Part shown: positions 4,243 through 8,022 of the stretch, in pieces
How positions within the stretch are numbered: the first letter of the stretch is position 1
Layout: each line of letters starts with the position of its first letter
From: JAPLYB01 sp964500015
Lineage (GTDB): Archaea > Nanobdellota > Nanobdellia > Pacearchaeales > UBA284
DNA: 8,022 nucleotides
Assembly (NCBI GenBank): GCA_964500015.1
Contig: CAZCMN010000038.1
Location: forward strand, 1 to 8,022
Reading direction: 5' to 3'
The notes under the pieces: generated by a model
Seen by the model: only the letters and a program-made list of their open reading frames with translations
The model's database searches: none
Told to the model about the DNA's origin: nothing
Program-made: the position numbers and the translations under genes

Positions 4243-4941
4243 ATGAGCCTAAGAATAAAACCCACAAATTCAAGTCTAGATCATAGAAGTCCAGCCTTAC
4301 TAAATTTAGTTTACTCTTTAGGATGGGAACCTCTAACATTTGGGGTCATTTATCATGTAAGTTATCAAGGCACTGAAAATTTAGATTTTTTAAAAGACCA
4401 TTCTCAAGAAGAGGGTTGTATTTTTTTGCCAAAACACCAATCAGGTTTAGATATACCTTTAGTTGGTGCAGGAATAATGTCTTATCTTAAAACTTGCCCA
4501 TTTTATCTCATGAATGATACACTTCCAGATTTATTAAAAAAACTAGGAGGAATCCCAATAACTAGGGGCAAGGATTTACAAAGAAGAGAGGAAGTTAAAA
4601 TTGCTACAGAAAGAAGAGAGGAAGTTTATAGAGAGGTTATAAAACTGTTAAAGGCAGGAGAAAATTTAGTCATTTTTCCAGAAGGTACAAGAAGACGGAA
4701 GTCAACAAATATTGGAAAAGGACCTTCAAAAGCAAATTTGCTAAACATATTAAGAATACAAGAAGAAGCACAAAAACAAACAGGAAATCCAGAACTACGA
4801 TTTTACCTAGTTCCTGTAGATATAGTTTATAATTCTAGGTCTGTATCAATAAATTTTAAGCCCAAAATTAAAGTTCCGAATGATGGTTTAGACGAACTTG
4901 TCCAACATCTTGCCAGAGAAGTTAAACTATTTACTTGTTAA
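4243..4941 (+). CDS. plsC: PlsC-type acyltransferase (1-acylglycerol-3-phosphate acyltransferase family)
   Basis: Member of the glycerolipid acyltransferase family, which moves an acyl chain onto position 2 of lysophosphatidic acid or a similar acceptor at the membrane. The 232-aa length fits. All four motifs are present: I, H65-x4-D70 in KHQSGLD (catalytic His/Asp); II, GGIPITRG (102-109) with R108; III, FPEGTR (145-150), acceptor phosphate binding; IV, LVPVD (189-193). A moderately hydrophobic N-terminal stretch (20-38) may anchor it. Between motifs II and III the peptide RREEV occurs twice, from a 17-bp direct repeat. In-frame stops at 4225 and 4231 exclude a longer N-terminus, so ATG 4243 is the first possible start. 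Archaeal lipids are usually ether-linked isoprenoids, so the substrate here is open; bacterial-type acyltransferases do occur in some archaea. The gene symbol denotes family only. Confidence 0.88.
   Translation: MSLRIKPTNSSLDHRSPALLNLVYSLGWEPLTFGVIYHVSYQGTENLDFLKDHSQEEGCIFLPKHQSGLDIPLVGAGIMSYLKTCPFYLMNDTLPDLLKKLGGIPITRGKDLQRREEVKIATERREEVYREVIKLLKAGENLVIFPEGTRRRKSTNIGKGPSKANLLNILRIQEEAQKQTGNPELRFYLVPVDIVYNSRSVSINFKPKIKVPNDGLDELVQHLAREVKLFTC
4580..4626 (+). repeat. 17-bp direct repeat inside the acyltransferase gene
   Basis: AAAGAAGAGAGGAAGTT occurs at 4580-4596 and 4610-4626, a period of exactly 30 bases (10 codons). It encodes RREEV twice in one charged helix, probably an in-frame duplication. 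Confidence 0.8.
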
Positions 4942-4947
4942 ATCACA

Positions 4948-4973
4948 ATAAATGTTTCAGAAACATTTATAAA
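4948..4973 (+). promoter_or_regulatory. rfcS promoter with overlapping palindrome
   Basis: The TATA box ATTTATAAA (4965-4973) is centred 26 bases before the ATG at 4995. A perfect dyad with 10-bp arms, ATAAATGTTT (4948-4957) and AAACATTTAT (4961-4970), around CAG covers the BRE and most of the TATA box. A protein bound there would exclude TBP/TFB, so it is a candidate repressor operator. No oligo-T follows it on the plus strand, so it is not a good terminator for the upstream gene. Confidence 0.6.
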
Positions 4974-4994
4974 AAAAACCCCTTTCCTTGTAAG

Positions 4995-5966
4995 ATGGTT
5001 AAGGAAAAGGAAGAAATTAATAGTGAAATATGGTCTGAAAAATATAGGCCAAGAGAATTCTCAGATATTTTCGGGAATACACATGTTATTGAAAGAGTTA
5101 AAGCATTTTTAGAAGCTAAAAATATGCCTCATTTATTATTTGCAGGGCCAGCAGGAAGCGGAAAAACAGCAACATCATTAGTTATAGCAAAAAAACTTTT
5201 TCAAAATTCATGGCATGAAAACTTTCTTGAGTTAAATGCTTCTGATGCCCGAGGAATAGATGTTGTAAGACAAGAAGTTAAGAGCTTTGCTAGAACGCGA
5301 GCAATAGGCGATGTTCCTTTTAAGATTATATTATTAGATGAATGTGATGCCCTGACAAAAGAAGCTCAACAAGCATTAAGGAGAACAATGGAACAATTCA
5401 CAACAACTTGCAGATTTATTCTTTCATGCAACAATTCAAGTAAAATCCTAGACCCAATACAATCAAGATGTGCTATTTTCAAGTTTCGCCCTAGAGAATT
5501 AAAAGACATTGAAAAATTCATTGAAAATGTAGCTAAAAATGAGAAACTTAAAATTAATGAAAAAGCAATACAGATTATCTATGAAATTTCAAGAGGAGAT
5601 TTAAGACGAGTTATAAACATCTTGCAAGCTTCAGCTTCATTAACTAAAAACATAGATGAAAAAACAATTTATGAAGTTGTTTCACAAATTAAGCCAGATT
5701 CTCTAAAAAAGATTTTAGAACTTGCATTAGAAGGAAAATTTCTTGATGCAAGAAATTTATTATTAGATACAATGCTAAAACAAGGATTAAATGGTCTTGA
5801 TATTGTTAAATCAGTTCAGTCTGAAATCTGGAATCTAAAAATCAGCGAAGAAGCAAAAATCAAGCTAATAGAAAGATGTGCTGAAATTGAATTCAGAATA
5901 GTTGAGGGCTCAGATGATTATATTCAACTTGAAGCCTTGCTAGCAAGTTTTATAGGAAAAAAATAG
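4995..5966 (+). CDS. rfcS: Replication factor C small subunit (clamp loader)
   Basis: AAA+ ATPase subunit of the archaeal clamp loader, which with RfcL opens the PCNA ring and places it on primed DNA. 323 aa, the usual size. Visible motifs: WSEKYRP near the start (13-19); Walker A GPAGSGKT (51-58); LELNASDARG (78-87); Walker B ILLDECD (112-118, D115/E116; most relatives have DEAD); sensor 1 around SCNNSSKI; the SRC motif with arginine finger (157-159); and sensor 2 in GDLRRVINILQ. The C-terminal collar helices are complete. The ATG at 4995 is preferred over one 60 bases upstream because the TATA box spacing fits only 4995 and the extra 20 residues (beginning MLNHNKCFRN) are atypical for the family. 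It has its own promoter. No intein is present, although intein insertions are known in rfc genes. Confidence 0.96.
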   Translation: MVKEKEEINSEIWSEKYRPREFSDIFGNTHVIERVKAFLEAKNMPHLLFAGPAGSGKTATSLVIAKKLFQNSWHENFLELNASDARGIDVVRQEVKSFARTRAIGDVPFKIILLDECDALTKEAQQALRRTMEQFTTTCRFILSCNNSSKILDPIQSRCAIFKFRPRELKDIEKFIENVAKNEKLKINEKAIQIIYEISRGDLRRVINILQASASLTKNIDEKTIYEVVSQIKPDSLKKILELALEGKFLDARNLLLDTMLKQGLNGLDIVKSVQSEIWNLKISEEAKIKLIERCAEIEFRIVEGSDDYIQLEALLASFIGKK

Positions 5967-5980
5967 AAACTTCGCACTTT

Positions 5981-6005
5981 GCTAAAAAAACCTTTGGTTT
6001 TTGGC
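5981..6005 (+). terminator. Hairpin terminator after rfcS
   Basis: AAAAACC (5986-5992) pairs with GGTTTTT (5996-6002) around TTT, with an outer GC/GC pair possible (5981-5982 with 6004-6005). It lies 20 bases past the rfcS stop and its 3' arm is a T5 run, so it probably ends rfcS transcription before rfcL. Confidence 0.5.
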
Positions 6006-6008
6006 AGC

Positions 6009-6026
6009 CGAAAATCAAGATTTTCG
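6009..6026 (+). repeat. Perfect inverted repeat between rfcS and rfcL
   Basis: CGAAAATC (6009-6016) and GATTTTCG (6019-6026) around AA. It follows the 5981-6005 hairpin at once and is GC-closed. It may strengthen termination or mark a small RNA; no promoter of its own is clear. Confidence 0.5.
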
Positions 6027-6085
6027 AGCGCGTTTGATTTGTAAGTTTAAAATATCGATGTCTGATTTAGAACAAAACCTTAAAA

Positions 6086-6099
6086 AATAAATTAAATAA
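6086..6099 (+). promoter_or_regulatory. TATA region of rfcL
   Basis: AATAAATTAAATAA, centre about 26-27 bases before the ATG at 6120; leaderless spacing. It shows that rfcL can be transcribed apart from rfcS. Confidence 0.5.
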
Positions 6100-6119
6100 C
6101 ACTTACCTCTAATTACAAA

Positions 6120-7310
6120 ATGATGTGGCAGGAAAAATATAGGCCTAAAACTCTGAAAGAATTCATTGGGCAAGAAGAAATAAAGAAAAAAGTTCTAGAT
6201 TTTATTAAGAATTACAAACAACAAAGAAAAAAAGCCCTGCTTTTATATGGAAGTCCTGGAACAGGCAAAACTTCTTTAATCTACATTATTGCTAAAGAAC
6301 TAAATCTTGAAATTCTAGAATTAAATGCATCTGATTTCAGAAATAAAGAGCAAATTCAATTAATTATAGGAAATGCAATAAAACAACAATCTTTATTTTC
6401 AAAAGGAAAAATTATCCTTGTTGATGAACTTGAAGGAATCTCTGGCCATGAAGACAGGGGAGGAATTCAAGAATTATTAAGATTAATTGAAACAACTTCT
6501 TATCCAATAATCTTAACATGTATAGATCCTTGGCATGAAAAACTTAGAAAAATCAAATCAAGTTCAATAAATCTTGAAATGAACCCTCTTTTAATTGGCG
6601 ATTTAATAAAAATCCTATATAAAATTTCTCAGCAAGAAAATATTGAAGTTGAACCATCAATCTTAAAAGAAATTGCTATTAAGGCAAAACTAGATGCACG
6701 AGCTTGTATAAATGACTTGCAAGTTCTTTCAGCTAGCAAAAAGAAGATATTAAGAGAAGATTTAGAATCTATTGATTCAAGAGAAAAAGACATTAAGATT
6801 TTTGAAGCACTGCAAAAAGTTCTAAAAACAAGAGATGCAAGAGGAGCATTTAATTTAGTTAAAAATCATGATTTAAATGAAATTACTTTATGGATAGATG
6901 AAAACCTGCCATTAGAATATAAAGGAACAGAATTAGAAAAAGCATATGAAATGTTAAGTTTAGCAGACCTCTATAAAGGAAGAATTAGAAAAAGACAACA
7001 CTGGCGTTTTTTAGCTTACATCTATGACTTTATTACCCAAGGTATTGCTCTTGCCAAAAAACAAGATAAAATTTCCCTTATCAAATACAAAATGCCCTCA
7101 AGAATTTTAAAAATCTGGATGATAAAACAAAAACAAGCTCAAAGAAAAGCAATTATTGAAAAACTTGCAAAAGTAATTCATGTTTCTAAAAAAACAGCAA
7201 ATGAAGAATTTGATTATCTCCAGCTTTCCTTAATAACTCCTGAAAAAATCAATAATTTTGCCAAAGAGCTAAGGCTTGAAGAAAAAGAAATTGAATGGCT
7301 GAGATTATAG
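6120..7310 (+). CDS. rfcL: Replication factor C large subunit (clamp loader), short form
   Basis: AAA+ large subunit of the clamp loader, partner of RfcS. 396 aa. Order of features: WQEKYRPKTLKEFIGQ (3-18); Walker A GSPGTGKTS (44-52); ELNASDFRNK (67-76); Walker B IILVDELEG (98-106, D102/E103); sensor 2 region LDARACINDLQ; then collar helices, including the WRFLAYIYDF segment. The N-terminal M-W-Q-E-K-Y-R-P pattern separates it from RfcS, which has a longer N-terminus. Many archaeal RfcL proteins are near 480-500 aa and end in a charged tail with a PCNA-binding PIP box (QxxLxxFF-like). This one stops at KEIEWLRL with no such motif. Two consecutive ATG codons (6120, 6123) open the gene; 6120 is the first. 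The TAG stop is followed directly by the promoter of the next gene. Confidence 0.95.
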   Translation: MMWQEKYRPKTLKEFIGQEEIKKKVLDFIKNYKQQRKKALLLYGSPGTGKTSLIYIIAKELNLEILELNASDFRNKEQIQLIIGNAIKQQSLFSKGKIILVDELEGISGHEDRGGIQELLRLIETTSYPIILTCIDPWHEKLRKIKSSSINLEMNPLLIGDLIKILYKISQQENIEVEPSILKEIAIKAKLDARACINDLQVLSASKKKILREDLESIDSREKDIKIFEALQKVLKTRDARGAFNLVKNHDLNEITLWIDENLPLEYKGTELEKAYEMLSLADLYKGRIRKRQHWRFLAYIYDFITQGIALAKKQDKISLIKYKMPSRILKIWMIKQKQAQRKAIIEKLAKVIHVSKKTANEEFDYLQLSLITPEKINNFAKELRLEEKEIEWLRL

Positions 7311-7328
7311 CACAATAATCTTTAAAAA
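7311..7328 (+). promoter_or_regulatory. Promoter of the 7349-7699 gene (repeated element)
   Basis: CACAATAATCTTTAAAAA, starting at the base after the rfcL stop codon. The TATA part TTTAAAAA is centred about 24-25 bases before the ATG at 7349. It matches 17 of 18 bases of the element at 3731-3748. Confidence 0.6.
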
Positions 7329-7348
7329 TAAGAACATTCTAACAAAAA

Positions 7349-7699
7349 ATGGAACAGGGAAGTGAACCAGAAATACGATTAGAGTATAAGTTAGCAGTAA
7401 GAGATGATAGAGGAAACCTGATGCGTGGAAAAGATGATCGAAAAGAACTTCTTCGCGAAGAAGTTGTTGTAGAATCTTCTAGGGGCAAGGGTTCTACACT
7501 TAATATGGGGACAATAACTGCAATCGAAGAAAGAAACGGAGAATATGGATTTTGTATAACTGCAACTTCATCAACTACTTGGATTCCAGCGAGTAAAGTA
7601 AAAACAATGAAATTTTCAGATATGACTCACCGACTATACGCAAGCTATAACTCCATATTTGAAATATTTACTCTAAGTTTAGAAAACCCCAATAGATAA
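7349..7699 (+). CDS. Hypothetical protein, 116 aa
   Basis: I do not recognise this protein. The first half is highly charged (IRLEYKLAVRDDRGNL, GKDDRKELLREEVVVE). The second half alternates like short beta strands (NMGTITAIEE, YGFCITATSSTTWIPASKV), then KTMKFSDMTHRLYASYNSIFEIF. This would suit a small beta-barrel or RNA-binding-type fold, but that is inference from pattern only. No membrane segment or metal site is seen. It has its own promoter right behind rfcL and ends 8 bases from the end of the convergent ferredoxin gene. The start is fixed by the TATA spacing. Confidence 0.72.
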   Translation: MEQGSEPEIRLEYKLAVRDDRGNLMRGKDDRKELLREEVVVESSRGKGSTLNMGTITAIEERNGEYGFCITATSSTTWIPASKVKTMKFSDMTHRLYASYNSIFEIFTLSLENPNR

Positions 7700-7709
7700 T
7701 TTTGTTTTT
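7700..7709 (+). terminator. Oligo-T terminator of the 7349-7699 gene
   Basis: TTTTGTTTTT immediately after the TAA stop, a typical archaeal U-rich terminator. It overlaps the end of the convergent ferredoxin gene. Confidence 0.55.
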
Positions 7710-7917
7710 ATTCTAAACTAATTGCACCATGCTTGCATGCTGCAACACATGCTCCGCATGAAATGCACTTTTTCTTGTCCAAAACTACTTTATCTTTTCT
7801 CGATAAAGCTCCTTGGGCACATGCTTCAACACATCCGATACATGGTCCTCCACAAGAACAACTTGTGCATTTTCCTGATTTCCAACAACACTTTTTATAA
7901 TCTATCTTAATTGTCAT
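7708..7917 (-). CDS. Cys-rich 4Fe-4S ferredoxin-type protein
   Basis: Small electron carrier, 69 aa with 12 cysteines. The C-terminal half has a classic cluster motif C51-x2-C54-x2-C57-x3-C61. The N-terminal half has C26-x2-C29-x3-C33, with C22 or C20 as the remaining ligand. Together these support two [4Fe-4S] clusters. Four more cysteines (C10, C11, C17 and C20 or C22) lie before them in KCCWKSGKCTSCSC, a number that could bind zinc or another cluster. The Pro that usually follows the fourth Cys is missing in both motifs (CAQG, CKHG). Cytoplasmic; no signal peptide. A TATA box (7938-7946) centred 25 bases before the ATG at 7917 supports this start and a leaderless message. No redox enzyme gene is adjacent, so its partner is unknown. 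Confidence 0.9.
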   Translation of the reverse strand: MTIKIDYKKCCWKSGKCTSCSCGGPCIGCVEACAQGALSRKDKVVLDKKKCISCGACVAACKHGAISLE

Positions 7918-7937
7918 GAAAGAAGATAAGAATTATC

Positions 7938-7946
7938 ATTTAAAAG
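7938..7946 (-). promoter_or_regulatory. TATA box of the ferredoxin gene
   Basis: Minus strand reads CTTTTAAAT, centred about 25 bases before the ATG at 7917, with GCC upstream in place of a purine-rich BRE. Confidence 0.55.
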
Positions 7947-8022
7947 GCTATCTGCTAAAACAAAGGGTGTATGAGCCAGAGACATATGTCATGGGATAAC
8001 CGAAAATTAGTTCTCATCTAAT

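Noticed and set aside
4935..4994. Longer N-terminus for RfcS starting at 4935
   Set aside because: It would overlap the acyltransferase end, cross the palindrome and TATA box, and add 20 residues foreign to the family.
7722..7910. Plus-strand frame opposite the ferredoxin
   Set aside because: Complement of a clear Cys-rich ferredoxin; repeated His/Leu/Met residues come from reversed Cys codons.
7971..8021. 16-residue frame starting ATG at 7971
   Set aside because: Too short, with no ribosome binding site; its TATA would be the ferredoxin box read backwards.
1..8022. CRISPR array, insertion sequence, intein in rfcS/rfcL
   Set aside because: No spaced repeats, no transposase or terminal repeats, and both rfc Walker regions are uninterrupted.

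Overview
The window looks like a piece of a small, AT-rich archaeal genome, most likely a DPANN lineage of the Woesearchaeota/Pacearchaeota type. Three things point there. There is an archaeal clamp loader (separate RfcS and RfcL genes). There is a tRNA-Leu gene with an intron at the archaeal 37/38 position and no encoded CCA. Finally, nearly every gene has its own TATA box about 24-26 bases before the start codon, so most messages should be leaderless. The lineage is inferred from gene content and style, not from a marker phylogeny. Stop codons TAA, TAG and TGA all behave as stops.

Layout. Bases 1-53 are a GC-richer block behind a minus-strand TATA box and may be the start of a stable RNA cut by the window edge. 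Bases 89-1173 hold two small unrecognised minus-strand genes separated by a tRNA 3'-end-like fragment and a palindrome. Bases 1237-1372 (minus) are tRNA-Leu(UAA) with a 52-base intron, transcribed divergently from a ZIP-family metal transporter (1445-2185, plus). Then come two plus-strand genes: a coiled-coil protein with a disordered acidic tail (2346-2909), and a protein ending in what looks like the N-terminal domain of a secretion/pilus ATPase without the ATPase (3008-3610). These are followed by tandem hairpins, a small orphan gene (3768-4166), a PlsC-type acyltransferase (4243-4941), RfcS (4995-5966), RfcL (6120-7310), another small orphan (7349-7699), and a convergent minus-strand cysteine-rich ferredoxin (7708-7917).

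How the genes work together. RfcS and RfcL should form the clamp loader that places PCNA on DNA; they are adjacent but separated by 153 bases with hairpins and a second promoter, so they look separately transcribed. The ZIP transporter, acyltransferase and ferredoxin are single housekeeping-type functions. The least explained part is 2346-3610, the coiled-coil gene plus the motor-less secretion-ATPase domain. No CRISPR array, transposase, integrase, toxin-antitoxin pair or phage gene was seen. No intergenic stretch exceeds about 160 bases.
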